This document shows positions 1-12,000 of a stretch of 64,000 nt of DNA, piece by piece. The stretch's first letter is position 1. Each line of letters begins with the position of its first letter. Origin of the DNA: Camellia lanceoleosa (Eukaryota; Streptophyta; Magnoliopsida; Ericales; Theaceae); NCBI GenBank assembly GCA_025200525.1, contig CM045770.1:87258084-87322083 (forward strand), in the 5' to 3' direction. The translations under genes and the position numbers were made by a program. The notes under the pieces were generated by a model. The model ran no database searches and had not been told where the DNA came from. It was given only the letters and a program-made list of their open reading frames with translations.

Positions 1-559
1 ACAAAATAACATCTGTCAAATATTTAATAAATCTGTCTAGCAGAGAGAATAGTATCATGTTCAACAAAATAGCACAAACAACAAAACATCTGTCTAGCAG
101 CCCACACACACAAGAAAATTCAACAAGTTGCAAAGAGGATAATTAGTCCCAAGCACAACCCGTAAGGGATATGTTACCCAAAAATTGAAATTAAAAAAAA
201 AAAAAAATTCCATTACAACATAAAAAATCAAATCCATTGTTTCTCCAATACTCATACAAACCACACAATAACTTTCATCATCTCCTTCAACTTGAATTCT
301 TGTTAAATAACAAAAGGAAAAAAACAAATAATTAATACTAATAATAAAATGTAAAAAATGTTAACAATTAAAACAAAAAAAAGATGACAACTAACACAAA
401 AGTGGCACATGATTCATCCGAGTCGATCTCATCATCATCATATATAGTTGCATAGCCCACCGATTCCAATGTTGAATTTCCTAAAAAGTAAAGAATATAA
501 ATTCAGTATTGAAATTATTCCATGGTAATATAAATAATAAAAGTGAAATAATATTATGT

Positions 560-2684
560 AGATTGGATGAAATAATACTTTTCATCTCTGTACCCCACAA
601 CCAACTTTGTGCACACATTAATGCTTCTAATGTGTTTGGATGAAGTCTACTACGATGTGGACTCACCAACCTTCCACTAGAACTAAATGCTGACTCAGAA
701 GCAACAGTGCATACAGGAATATAGCTAAAACGTCCCTAGCTATTGCCTGTAAGGTTGGATACTTTGGTCCATTAGCTTTCCACCAATTCAAAACATCAAA
801 ACCTGAAGTTCTTGGCTAAACATTTTCTTCTAGATAATGGTTCAATTCTGATCTTACATTCTTCATTTATTTACTTCTCTTTCTACTAATAAACAAATCA
901 AATTCTGAAAAGGTCTCTGTAACAATTTCTAGATGAGTAGAAGAGTCACCAACAACATCGGTCTCCATACCAACTCGGTGCTGATACTCTTGCAACAAAT
1001 CATAACAAATCTGACGAACCCTATCAACTTCATCTTCAGCTTTGTCTCCATAAAGTTTTTCAAAATAAAACTCCAATACACTCATCTTATACCTAGGATC
1101 AAGTACAACTGCAACTCCAATAACACCATGTATCACTAACCAATATTTATCAAAATTTTCCACCATTTTGATGCCATTGTTCTAATCACTTCAATTTCAC
1201 AAGAGAGCCATTGAGACAGTGTCATCCTAATCTCACATAAAGCTGGGAAACAAACATTGACTGTGTGATACTTAGTACCAGAAAATAACTCTGTGACAAA
1301 AAGAAAATCTTAAACCTCCCAATAATCTCTCTAGCAAACTCCCATTCTTGCTCACTTGGCACAGTCTTATATTGGGGCTCTCTAATTTTCAACCTAGAAA
1401 AGACATCCTTATACAATAAGGCTGTTTGAAGAATCAAGTAGGTTGAATTCCACCTAATTGCACATTCAAGTCCTAATTTCTTAGTATTTGGAATACGCAA
1501 TTGGTTGACTGTTTCTTCAAATTTTTCTTATCTTTTGGTGTTGCTGTTCAATAAGCTACACTCTCTCGAATTTTCTCCACACCCACTCGTATGACATCCA
1601 ATCCATCTTTCACTATCAAATTCAAAATATGCACATAACAACGCATATGAAACAAAGTACCACCCAACAAAAGTGATGTATTACTTAACTTATCCATCAA
1701 CATGGTAATCATGGCATCATTTGTGAAGCAATTATCAACAGTAACAGTAGAAATTTTTCTATCAATATTCCAGTCCATCATACACTCAAGCAAAGTATCA
1801 CAAAGAACTTCTTTTGTGTGTGGACATGGAACATAAATAAACCTATAATATGATATTCATAAACAAGTATTAATAACATGCAAATTGAACTGAATAAGAC
1901 AGAATTTTTCAATGATTTGCAAATTTACAAAAATATATCTCAAAATGCGACTTTGCAATGTCCATGAATCATTAATAAAATGTGCGGTGATAGCCATGAA
2001 TCCTTTCTTTTGATTGCTAGCAGTCCACATATCAGTTGTGATTGCCACCCTACTTTTATTATGCTCCACCAAACTCAATGTCTTTATTCTCTCATAATCA
2101 TAAATCTTTAAAATATCACTCTTTATCGTATTTCGAGAAGGCACTTTAAACAATGGTTGAAGTGCTGCTAAATATCGTTTAAAACCAACATGGTTTACGA
2201 TAGAGAGGGGATATTCATGGAAGATTACGGCATGTGACAACTCTTTCCTAGCAAAATCTTGATAAAAAATATAAGAATTCATTTTTAGACTCTCTCTACT
2301 AAAGTTGTTAGTTAAAACTTTTTGTCTCATGTCCATCACTTTTTTCCTAGTACAACTTTTATGGTGATTATGCAAATACCTAGTTCCATTTTTTGAATCA
2401 CCTCCAAGATGCTTATTACAATAATTACATATTGTCTTCCACACCCCATTGACTTGTTTTTTAAAATGTTCCCACACAACACTAGGTTATCTTTTAGTTC
2501 CTCCACAAGTAGTATTAGACTCTTTTTTTAAATCAATAACATTTTGATTAGAGAGGGGAGATGGTGAGTTCGTAGGTGAGTTTGTAGCTGGCGATGAATG
2601 TTGTGACGCGTCACTCTCAAATGGTACTTGAGAGTTAACGGGTATTTGAGAGTTAACTGGTGCTTGAGAGTTAACATCTGACAT
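560..2684 (-). pseudogene. Broken hAT transposase (BED zinc finger, RNase H-like core, C-terminal dimerisation region)
   Basis: Fragments line up in order on the minus strand. First is a serine/proline-rich leader from 2684, then a BED zinc finger near 2470-2345 (CNYCNKH, then the HNHH region). The central region includes TTDMWTASNQKKGFM near 2045-1985 and VTVDNCFTNDA near 1750. Next comes LGLECAIRWNSTY near 1480, and finally the hAT dimerisation region near 700-585 (LVSPHRSRLHPNTLEALM). It is dead: TAA at 2484-2486, TGA at 1548-1550 where the family has tryptophan, and frame changes near 1520 and 860. A short intron seems to lie at about 1937-1839; its acceptor (ATTATAG) is good, but the expected GT donor reads AT. 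Transposases of this family excise and reinsert hAT elements in the nucleus. Confidence 0.82.
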
Positions 2685-3548
2685 TTTTAACCTTTATAAA
2701 AATAATATGGATTCAATTAATATTAATAGAGGCAACATAAAAGTAGATTACTGGAACTGAGAAACAAATTAATAATAACTAAGCTAATGGATTGAATTAA
2801 TGGAATTCAGAATGAAATTATCAACATCATCATCAACTAATCATCAATTTTCTTCACATAAACAGATGATGGAACCATCAACTAAGCTAATGGAACCATC
2901 AATAACTAAGCTAATGGAATCATCAATATCATCAATTTATATTCAGCTAATGGAATCATCAACTACAAACAGACCAGAAGTAGTAAAATACTCTCAGAAG
3001 CCACAAACAGACCATGACATAAACTACAGACCATGAATTAATGGAATCATCAACCACAAACAGACCATGACATAAATTAATAAAAAAATATTAACAGAAC
3101 TCTAAATTTATTCATCATCATCATCATCAGGCTTGAAATATAATCAAGTGCCATAACTTTGAACTCAAATATCTGAACTAAGCAAGTTCTGGCTGAAATA
3201 TAATCAGGCTTGAAATATCATCAATTTAATAACTAAGCAAGTTCTGGCTAATTTCTCAACATCATCATCAGGGTTGAAACATAAAAAATATATATATATA
3301 TATTTATATTTATTTTAACAGATCAAGAACTCTATATATATATTTAACCTAAACTCTATATTTATTCACCCAGAACTGTATATATATATACATATTTATT
3401 TAACAGATCAAAAAAAGGAATTTTTACAGATCAATGCATATTTATTTAACAGATCAAAAAAAATAATTTTTACGGAATAAAGATAAATAAATAAATTTAG
3501 AGAAAAAAAAGAAAAGAAAAAAGGAACAGAGGTCGAAACCCCTTGATA

Positions 3549-3801
3549 CACACACACACACACATATATATGTATGCATGTATGTAACCCTATATTGACA
3601 TCCTGAGAGAGAGAGAGATACCCTTTGAAAATCGGCGGTGAGGGAAGAGTGGCGGTAAGGGAGCAGCCGTCGTCGTGTGTGAGAGAGAGACAGAGGCGAA
3701 ACTCTAACCAGCAGCGGTGGTGAGGGAGAAGGATCGACAGTGACATCTGGCGTGGTGAGGAGGATAGTATTGTCGTTGAGAGAGAGAGAGAGAGAGAGGA
3801 A
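3549..3801. repeat. Simple-sequence tracts in the hAT leader: (CA)n and (GA)n
   Basis: A (CA)n run lies at about 3549-3563, followed by (TATG)-rich sequence. (GA)n runs lie at 3604-3619 and about 3777-3800. A TA-rich run also occurs at 3288-3308. They are low-complexity and not coding. Confidence 0.8.
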
Positions 3802-4158
3802 GGCGAAACCCTAGAGATAGAGAGAGAGCAGAGAGAGAGGGACGGCTTTGTGTTTGTGTTTGTGTTGTGTGTGTGTTCTGTTCAACCAAAGCCCTAAACA
3901 CACACAAGCGTGTTATATATAGCCAGGGGCAAAATAGTCATTTCACATTGGGGGGCAAGCGAGGCCAGGGTTGGGTCGGGTCGGGCCGGGCCGGGCTGGG
4001 GCTAAAATAGGTATCCTCGTCCCCGGCCCGAATATCATCGGGGATATAATTTTTAATACCATCCCCGGCCTGTCGGGGGTCTTTTTCAGGGAATAACCGC
4101 TCAATTCGGGGTCGGGGGATCGGGTCTCCGTCGGGTCGGTTTCCGATTGCCATCTCTA

Positions 4159-5188
4159 TATAAGCATAACAGTTGTATGATCATGCATTATCAATCACAA
4201 AAATCAAATATATAAATCAGATGAAAATGTATCTTAGACAAAAGATCTTTAACAATCATACGATGATTATCCAAATTGAAAAAAAACTAGAATCTAAATA
4301 CAAAATTACAAGTTACTTGATTAGGGTTTTATCTCAATCCCGAAGAAGAAGATTAGTCACACATGGAGAAGGTGAAGAACGCCATGAATGTGGAGAACTC
4401 CATCCTTGGAACTTTTGGTTTCCTCCCTCTTGCCTCTCGTGCTTCATTTCGATATGTGAAGAATCCCTTTTATGAAGGCTTGGTCACCCCTTTATACTCC
4501 CATATCTATTAGGGTTGGAATGGGCTTAAAAAGTGCATCAAAATATACTTTTCAATCACAAAGGCTCATATAACTTGCACAACATAGAAATTCATTAAAT
4601 AATAATTGATATGGACTTAACTAGTATAGTTTAGCGGACCTCAATCTATTTATTTTGGCACTTACCAGCAATTATGCAGCAAAAAATACATATAATGACA
4701 TTTCAATGGGAAGTCTCGGACACATACCCTATATTCTTATCCAAAGTGTCCGATACGGGTGTTTTGATCTACTTTGAAGAGTCCATGTAACATAGGCATG
4801 GGTTGCTAGGCCCTTTCACTGATTTGTGGTGACTATTATGTTGGTGCATGACGGCAGGACCTGCAGTAGCATATGCTGTAGTTTAGGAACTTATCAGGTA
4901 ACTATCATGAATCAATGAAATTGAACGGATCATTTGAATGTTTCTATGTGTTCATGGTGAATTTTTTTTCAACCCTCTGATATCATTATTGTATAGCACC
5001 AAATTTGATTTGTGTTATCTAGTGCCAAACAAATCCTTGTAGAGTTTTATATATCTTTTCTGATGTTCTAATAATATAAGAAAATGATAGTACTTCGGTC
5101 TAATCTAGAGATGGGACTATGAAATTCGTTTACTTGCTATAATGTGGATCTATGTAAAGGCTTTTCCTTGCAGAAGTGGTTGTAGTTA
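4159..5188. other. Intergenic DNA, no gene recognised
   Basis: Lies between the hAT end and the MITE at 5189. Both strands have only short open frames without recognisable domains or consistent splice sites. No RNA gene was recognised. Confidence 0.5.
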
Positions 5189-5534
5189 GGCTCCGTTTGT
5201 TTTCAGAGATAGAATGGAGGGGATTGATAGTGAGAGGATTGATAGTGAGAAATTGTTAAATTATTTTTATATAAAATAATAAAACAAATATAAAAATTGA
5301 ACATTAATATTTAAAAAAAAATTCCCAATATATAAAAAATAAAAAAATTTTTAATCCCCTCACTATTTTTCTAATACCATCTCTACCTCCTCACTATGAA
5401 TCCTCTTTCCAAGGGTATTAGTAATACCAAGATATTAGTAGTCTCAAGGCTATCTCTCAAAACAAACAAGGTATTAGTAATACCAAGGTATTAGTAGTCT
5501 CAATCCTCTTCCTATAACCCCAAACAAACGGGGC
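5189..5534. mobile_element. Tourist-like MITE (PIF/Harbinger type)
   Basis: The left end GGCTCCGTTTGTTT and the right end AAACAAACGGGGC are imperfect inverted repeats, and TTA occurs directly outside both (5186-5188 and 5535-5537). A 3-bp TTA duplication fits the PIF/Harbinger superfamily. The 346-bp interior is AT-rich, partly self-complementary and non-coding. It probably depends on a Harbinger transposase elsewhere. Confidence 0.7.
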
Positions 5535-5788
5535 TTAGTTCACCCGAGCCAACTTAGTTTTTAGTTCCCTTTTCATATTAATGTGAATTATTGTGCTCAA
5601 GTTAGTGGAAGGATGTTCTTTTCCATGACAAGGATTTTCTATTGCACGAATTAGTTCTTTACTTATACACCGTTGAATTTTTTTTTTTTTTTTTTTAATT
5701 TTAATTTTAATTTTTAAGGGGAAAATGAGCTAGATGTGGCAGTTTTTGAAGATTGTATATAACACAATTGATAACTTGGAAATTGCAG

Positions 5789-5902
5789 ATAGCAAAAATC
5801 ACTGAAGAGGGCGTGACGATTTCTCAGCCCTATGCATTGAAGACTTTCTGGAATTTTGCTGCTTTTCAGAATCCAACTGTGGGCGCTGAAGGGTCTTGGT
5901 AG
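5789..5902 (+). other. Candidate isolated terminal exon, 37 codons, unrecognised
   Basis: After a good acceptor (GAAATTGCAG, ending at 5788) the frame ATA GCA AAA ATC ACT runs 37 codons to TAG at 5900-5902. The protein-like stretch includes EEGVTISQPYALKTFWNF and ends NPTVGAEGSW. Its composition looks protein-coding, unlike the flanks. I could not name the family or find upstream exons. It could be the end of a decayed gene whose other exons were lost or lie outside, or chance. Confidence 0.35.
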
Positions 5903-7369
5903 TGCCGAAGCACGTGGCTTGAAAATTGAAAAACATAGCAGCACCTTGAGTTGCCGAATTTAAAATTTGATTCCATCTTTATTTTCATTTAGTATACTAT
6001 ATGTATGTTGTTAACTGAGTTCATTTGAAGTTTCTCGTGGACTAATCTACTGTGTTCATCAAATGATCGAAAGTGATAAGCGACATTGATTATCTGAACT
6101 GAAATGAATTGCCCTTTTATGTTTTTGAAATTAGAAACAAAAACTTGTTCTGTATATTGCTTGGAAGAAATTGATTCTAAAATTTCAAAATTTTTTGAAA
6201 CAAAATCCTCTCTTCCCCACTGGCCACTGCTGGTGACCTTTTGGCCACCTTTCTGTAACTCTCTGGCGGGCTCCAATGACTGGGTAGTCACTACCTGAGA
6301 TATCTAGACGTCTTGTGATCTCCGGAGACACTCCATCCATCACCTTCGGCAGTCACCTCTGGTCATCTCCCACTATCCATCACCACATTTGAATATACAG
6401 ATTACATTATATCCACCTCTAGCATCCTTGTTAACAATCCAACTTGGATAACAAAATTGTTTGATATTTATTACCTCCTTGTTTTTAGTATTCAATTCTC
6501 GATTACCTATACTTCTATTATCATTAAAATTATATACTATGTATTCAAGAGTAGGAAATGACAAAATTGGTTGATTTTATACGATTTTGTATGTAGATAA
6601 AATAAATCAGATTGATTTGACATTTAAAAGATTAAAAAAAAAAACTTTTTTGTTCTTAGTTTTTCTATATATTTTTTTTTTGAGTTAATTTTTTTTGCTT
6701 TTCCTAATCCATTTAATGTACAAGAATTTAAAAAGTAATAAAAAATTTAAAAAAATCCAAAAAAGTTCAATACAAAAAAAGAAGTCTTTTTTAATCTTTA
6801 GTAGTAATATTTTTTTTCAAATTTTTTTATTATTTATCTTTCGTTCGTCTAGTCAAGTAATTCTAAAAATCTTTGAAAATCTTAAATATAATTCACTTAA
6901 AAAAAAATCAATAAAAAAGTCAATACCAAACAGTTATATAATTTTATCATAGTTATTTATTTTAAAATAATTTATTTATAAAATTATACTCATAGTCTAA
7001 TTTGTTCTAAAATTAGCATATGAACCCGTGCGACGGGCTAAATAACTAATTAAAAATAAATTTTAAATTAAATAATAACATAAATTTTATTTAAAAAGTA
7101 TATAAAAATAGTTTAGAATGAATTAAATTTTAACCATTTTATTAGAATATATATTGCAATTGTTATGTCATTAATTGTATATTCTAGGCTCACACTAAGA
7201 AATAGATGTCATAATTTAATTGGTAAAGATGAAAAAAAAAAAGAATAAATTTTAAAAAATTATATTTATGATAAAATAAAAATAAATTTCGTTTTATAAT
7301 TTTTATAATTTTAGTTTTTCTATGTTAAAGTTTGTCACAAAACTTAAACTTACCTTTTAGAAATAAAAC
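5903..7369. other. AT-rich intergenic DNA, no gene recognised
   Basis: Very AT-rich from about 6540, with long A and T runs. A small GC-rich hairpin sequence, CCCGTGCGACGGG, sits near 7026-7038. I see no coding region, RNA gene or clear element boundary. Confidence 0.5.
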
Positions 7370-7935
7370 AATATATATTTTGATAAAATCGTTAAAATCG
7401 GTCAAAAGACTAACCAACTTACATAAAAATTAATTAATTAAAACTTTTAAATGGGAGCATAGGTTTACTTTATATAAGTAAAACAACTCACTTTTTTTTT
7501 TTTTTCTTTTCTCAATATGAGATTATTTTTTTAAAAAAATAACAATTGTTTGGGTGAGAAATTTATTTCGAATCAAACAATATCAGTCATTTAATATTTA
7601 ATTAGGTCAATTTTTAATTTATTTTGAATCAAACAAATTTAACTAATATATTTTGATAAAATTGCTAAGATCGCGGTTAAACTAGCGAATCAGTTAAACC
7701 GAAAACGGTTCAACCTAATCGGTTAGGTAAAAAAACCAATTAACTTATACAAAAATTAATTAATTAATTAAAACTTTTAAATTTTATTTTAATTTTAAAA
7801 TTTAAACTATCTTAAACTAAAACATGCATAACACTACAATATTAAATAGAAATATAAGATTCATTTTATATAAGTGACAACTCAATTTTTTCTTCTTTTC
7901 CTAATGTAAGATATTGAGATAATTTTTTTCAAATA
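7370..7935. repeat. Diverged direct duplication, about 280 bp per copy
   Basis: Copy one (about 7370-7540) and copy two (about 7645-7935) share the order of landmarks. These are ATATTTTGATAAAAT, a GTTAAA-rich stretch, an (ATTA)n-AAACTTTTAAAT block, then TTTATATAAGT followed by a T-rich run and an ATGAGAT/GTAAGAT segment. The copies are clearly diverged. No coding capacity is seen. Confidence 0.45.
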
Positions 7936-8145
7936 CCATAATAATTAAATTATAATAATTATATATATGAAAAATAAGTATTTCTCGAATAGAATCCATA
8001 TAAAATTGGTTATTATAATTAAAATTGAGTTTGTATAGAAATTTATAAATAAATAGAAAAGACATGCTAATATGAATTTTTTAGAAAAAAATACACTTTT
8101 AGATTTTGCTATCTAAGCAAAAGAAAAACAATCATTTTAATAATA

Positions 8146-8375
8146 TATGCCTTCGTTTGGCATGTCAAAAAACTTGACTTTTTGGCTATTTTACTTAGAA
8201 AAAAATAAAATAAGTTAAAAAGTCAATAAGACAAAATGTCATATTCAAGTTATAATCATTTCATTTTTTTCTCATAAAAGTAAAAAAAAAAAACCTATGA
8301 TAATCGAAACTTTTTAACTCCGGACTAAAATAACTAAAAATCAAAAAATTAAAAAGTTAACCCACATCTCAAACG
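8146..8375. mobile_element. Possible short MITE related to those at 22230 and 22505
   Basis: Begins GCCTTCGTTTGGCATG and ends near CATCTCAAACGTA, giving weak inverted ends. The interior is rich in AAAAGTTAAAAAGTCAA, as in the elements at 22230-22458 and 22505-22757. The target duplication is not clear, so boundaries are approximate. Confidence 0.4.
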
Positions 8376-8599
8376 TATATATATGTTGATATGATAGGAT
8401 GATGATGGATATGATATGTTAAATATAATAAAATTATTAAATTATTTGACTATAAATACTATAAATATCAAATCAAATTAATATTTTATAAATAATTTAT
8501 CAATAAATAATTTATCAATAAATATGTTTTTGTTATGTTTTTAGTTTCTCATACAATATCAAGCAATAACTAGAAGCCCTACCTCTTACGCTTCTCTTC

Positions 8600-8654
8600 T
8601 ATAAATACTATCGTAGCACTCCCCAAACCCTAACGTCGCTCTCTCTTAGGGTTT
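8600..8654 (+). promoter_or_regulatory. EF1A core promoter: TATA box and two telo-boxes
   Basis: TATAAATA lies at 8600-8607. A telo-box AAACCCTAA lies at 8625-8633, and an inverted one, TTAGGGTTT, at 8646-8654. Telo-boxes close to the transcription start are a known hallmark of plant EF1A and ribosomal protein genes and give strong expression in dividing cells. Transcription probably starts around 8630. Confidence 0.75.
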
Positions 8655-10213
8655 AAGCTGTGTCACTTGCTGCGGCTATCTTTCTACTTCAGTAGGTCAG
8701 ATCTCCGATCATTTGTTCTTCTATTTTCTGTTTCGATCTTAGTTCGATTTGTAAATTGTATCTATATGTATAGTGCTTATCTTGTTAAATTGTTTGCTTT
8801 CAAATGGAATTTGATCATTTTTGTTGCAAACGAGTTGGTTTGTTTGTTTGTTTGTTGTTCGTATCTAATGTTCGATACTGATGGACCTTGATAATGGATC
8901 AGCTCTGATTTGCTGAATTTGTATTACATTTGTATTCGGAAAATCATCTGCTTTTCCTTTTTCTTTTTTTCTTTTTTTAAAAAAATTTGAAAAGATTGTA
9001 AGGGAATTAAATGGATATGCAATTAATATGTTTGCGGTATCTTCTTTTTTTTCTTGTTGAAAGTTGATTGATTCGTTACACACTCAATCATATATAGTCC
9101 AACTCCATTGCCGTTGGTAAATTTGTGGGTTAGCATTTCTTGAATTGTGAAGTTAGAGCATCCTTATCAGCCTACCAAAATTTTACCCTAAAATATTATT
9201 AAAAAATTCATTCCCTAGTAAATATTTTTTTATTTACTTCCTCCAACAAACTCCCTATTCTTTCTCTATTCTATTAAAATAATATTTTTAATTATTTTTA
9301 TAATTAAATATTTTGTTAATAATAAGATAATAAAAACAAAGGAGCACAACATTGCATAAAGAAGTAGCAGCAGAGGAAAAAGCGGCGGTCATCCGGGTGG
9401 TCAACCTCCCAGATGACTGGGCGGTCGTTCGGTCAAGCTAATTTTGAACATTTTCCAGGACTCTCACGGGACATCCGGGGGACGTCCGGGGGACATCCTT
9501 AACGCGTATAAAATAAAAATTTATCAGATATGAAGGAGCTACAGCGACTCTCTGTAGCAATACTTATATTTAGGGGTTAGATAGGGGAACTGCTGGGGAT
9601 GTGGTTTGACAGAAAAACTCCTTATTTTGAGTAAGGAGGGAATATAAGGGAAGAGATGAGGATGCTCTTAGATTGGTAGTATTCTACTCGGTGATTTATT
9701 TTATGGAAAATGCTAATAACAACCATCATTAGCCTTGATATGTGTATAAAAATTGGGGCTGCTAATTTTGAAATCTAGAAGCTTGCTTTTTTCAGACTTT
9801 GATGCTATTATCACTTAGTTTAATTTTTTTTATTTCTACATGTTATATTATTAACCTTTTTTCTTTCTTTCTTACGCACATGTTTTCTTTTATTCTTTGT
9901 TTTTTTGTTTTTATCAATGATTGGGGCTTAGTTCCTTGGTCGACTGCTTTTTTGTGTCTTTTTTTCTCTGCCATGCATGCAAATATGTACTAGCAGGCAG
10001 CAGCTGTGTTAGCCAAAGGCCCAAGTTCAATTGTGGTTATATGTGTAGTGATTTTTGTTTTGCTGTTATCTTTTCTTTCTTTCATATTTATGAATTTATT
10101 GTAAATAGATAAACAATATTACTGAATGTGTTTGGCCTTTTCCTTATTTTTTATATTTTTTATTTTTGTAAAAAAATGTTTTCTTCTCAGCCTTTCCTAC
10201 TAAAAAGTTCAGA
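8631..10213 (+). other. EF1A 5' untranslated exon and leader intron
   Basis: A short untranslated exon ends near 8695 (AGTAG before GTCAGATC). The intron acceptor is TTCTTCTCAG, ending at 10190, 23 nt before the start codon. A leader intron of about 1.5 kb at this place is normal in plant EF1A genes and usually raises expression. Here about one third of it is a MITE (9156-9667). The donor choice is by eye; the acceptor is firmer. Confidence 0.65.
9156..9667. mobile_element. Tourist-like MITE inside the EF1A leader intron
   Basis: The ends GAGCATCCTTATC and GATGAGGATGCTC are inverted repeats with two mismatches at most. TTA flanks both sides (9153-9155 and 9668-9670). The 512-bp interior has an AT-rich left half and a GC-richer core (9370-9500, with CCGGG-type motifs). 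The GAGCATC start is shared with the MITE at 15355. Non-coding. Confidence 0.75.
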
Positions 10214-11681
10214 ATGGGTAAGGAGAAGGTTCACATCAACATTGTTGTCATTGGTCATGTCGACTCTGGCAAGTCGACCACCACTGGTCACCTCATCTAC
10301 AAGCTTGGAGGTATTGACAAGCGTGTTATCGAGAGATTCGAGAAGGAAGCTGCTGAGATGAACAAGCGGTCATTCAAGTATGCCTGGGTGTTGGACAAGC
10401 TTAAGGCTGAGCGTGAACGTGGTATCACCATTGACATTGCTTTGTGGAAGTTTGAGACTACCAAGTACTACTGCACTGTCATTGATGCTCCTGGACATCG
10501 TGATTTCATCAAGAACATGATCACTGGTACCTCACAGGCTGACTGCGCTGTTCTTATTATTGATTCCACTACTGGTGGCTTTGAAGCTGGTATATCAAAG
10601 GATGGTCAAACTCGTGAACATGCTTTGCTTGCTTTCACTCTTGGTGTCAAGCAAATGATCTGCTGCTGCAATAAGGTAAGCTTCTGAGTTTGATGCTATT
10701 AGATATATAGTTATGTTCTGCTTGAGCAGTTTTGGTTGCGCAAGGTTGTATTTGGGATTTACGCGTTTCTTTCCTTGACTTATTTTTGTATAGATGGATG
10801 CTACCACCCCAAAATATTCCAAGGCAAGGTATGATGAAATCGTCAAGGAAGTTTCTTCTTATCTGAAGAAGGTAGGATACAACCCTGACAAGATCCCATT
10901 TGTTCCCATCTCTGGTTTTGAAGGAGACAACATGATTGAGAGATCAACAAACCTTGACTGGTACAAGGGTCCAACCCTCCTCGATGCTCTTGACATGATC
11001 TCGGAGCCCAAGAGGCCCACAGACAAGCCACTCCGTCTCCCACTTCAGGATGTCTACAAGATTGGTGGTATTGGAACTGTCCCAGTGGGACGTGTCGAGA
11101 CTGGTGTTCTCAAGCCTGGTATGGTTGTGACCTTTGGGCCTACTGGACTGACAACTGAAGTTAAGTCTGTGGAGATGCACCATGAAGCTCTTCTGGAGGC
11201 CCTGCCTGGTGACAACGTTGGCTTCAATGTCAAGAATGTTGCTGTGAAGGATCTGAAGCGTGGATTTGTGGCTTCAAACTCAAAGGACGATCCTGCCAAG
11301 GAGGCTGCTAACTTCACCTCTCAAGTCATCATCATGAACCACCCTGGACAAATTGGAAACGGTTATGCCCCGGTTCTTGACTGTCACACCTCCCATATTG
11401 CTGTCAAGTTTGCTGAACTGGTGACCAAGATTGACAGGCGATCCGGCAAGGAGCTTGAGAAGGAACCCAAGTTCTTGAAAAATGGCGATGCGGGTTTTGT
11501 GAAGATGATCCCCTCCAAGCCCATGGTGGTTGAGACCTTCTCTGAATACCCACCTCTTGGACGTTTTGCTGTTAGGGACATGAGGCAGACTGTGGCTGTT
11601 GGTGTTATCAAAAGTGTCGAGAAGAAGGATCCTACTGGAGCCAAGGTCACCAAGGCTGCAGCAAAGAAGGGTGCCAAGTGA
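10214..11681 (+). CDS. EF1A: Translation elongation factor 1-alpha (eEF1A), exons 10214-10675 and 10794-11681
   Basis: Cytosolic GTPase that delivers aminoacyl-tRNA to the ribosome A site. The two coding exons give 154 + 295 = 449 residues, the normal plant length, with no stops or frame breaks. GTP-binding motifs are all present: GHVDSGKST (residues 14-22), GITID (about 69-73), DAPGH (91-95) and NKMD (153-156). The last is split by the intron exactly after NK. The intron 10676-10793 has GTAAGC and TATAG ends, and its position is conserved in plant EF1A. Domains II and III follow ([12 protein letters not shown], then [18 protein letters not shown]). The tail is AAKKGAK. The start at 10214 begins [17 protein letters not shown], the family N-terminus. 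The GC-richer coding sequence contrasts with the AT-rich flanks, as expected for a highly expressed gene. I see no sign of decay. Confidence 0.97.
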
Positions 11682-12000
11682 ACCGTGCGGGTTTGGATTA
11701 CTGTATATGGAGTTTACTATCATAAAAATAAAGAGGGTAAAAAAAACTCAGTATTTGTTAGGCCTGCTATTGTAGGTCGGTTGTTTGGTTTTGTATGTTA
11801 TAGTGTTCTGCCTTGTTTGTTGGGTAGCCATTACCAGAACTGGGTGCTTGACAGGCGGTGGCAGATCCTATAGCATGAGTGTCTCAGTTACTTTTGGTTT
11901 GAGAATCTCAGTTATTGTTTTTATTCGTGTTTATAGGGTTTTGGTTTGAGATGCTTCATGTTTTCTCAAGCATCTCAAAGAGTTTTGTGCCTGTGTCTTT
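11682..12000 (+). terminator. EF1A 3' untranslated region
   Basis: Follows the TGA at 11679-11681. An AATAAA occurs at 11727-11732, and TGT/TTG-rich sequence (11760-11960), typical of plant 3' ends, follows. The exact cleavage site cannot be read from sequence alone. Confidence 0.45.

Larger units (their letters stand above)
1..4158 (-). mobile_element. hAT (Ac-like) DNA transposon, 5' part; other end lies left of the window
   Basis: The right end reads, on the minus strand, TAGAGATGGCAATCGG, which is the usual start of plant hAT elements. It is followed inward by a GC-rich stretch of CGGGTCGGG-type repeats (3940-4150), typical of hAT subterminal regions. A broken hAT transposase follows at 2684-560. 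The adjacent 8 bases at 4159-4166 (TATAAGCA) would be the target duplication, but the partner copy is not in the window. I see no matching inverted end in 1-480, so the element continues past position 1. The stretch 2685-3940 is the untranslated leader and holds simple repeats only. Positions 1-560 are AT-rich 3' sequence without a gene. Confidence 0.8.

Noticed and set aside
3938..4153. 71-codon proline/arginine/aspartate-rich frame
   Set aside because: It is the hAT subterminal repeat region beginning at the terminal inverted repeat, not a gene.
10595..11723. Several antisense frames across EF1A, up to 147 codons
   Set aside because: Typical shadows of a GC-rich conserved exon; no domain, no splice or start support.
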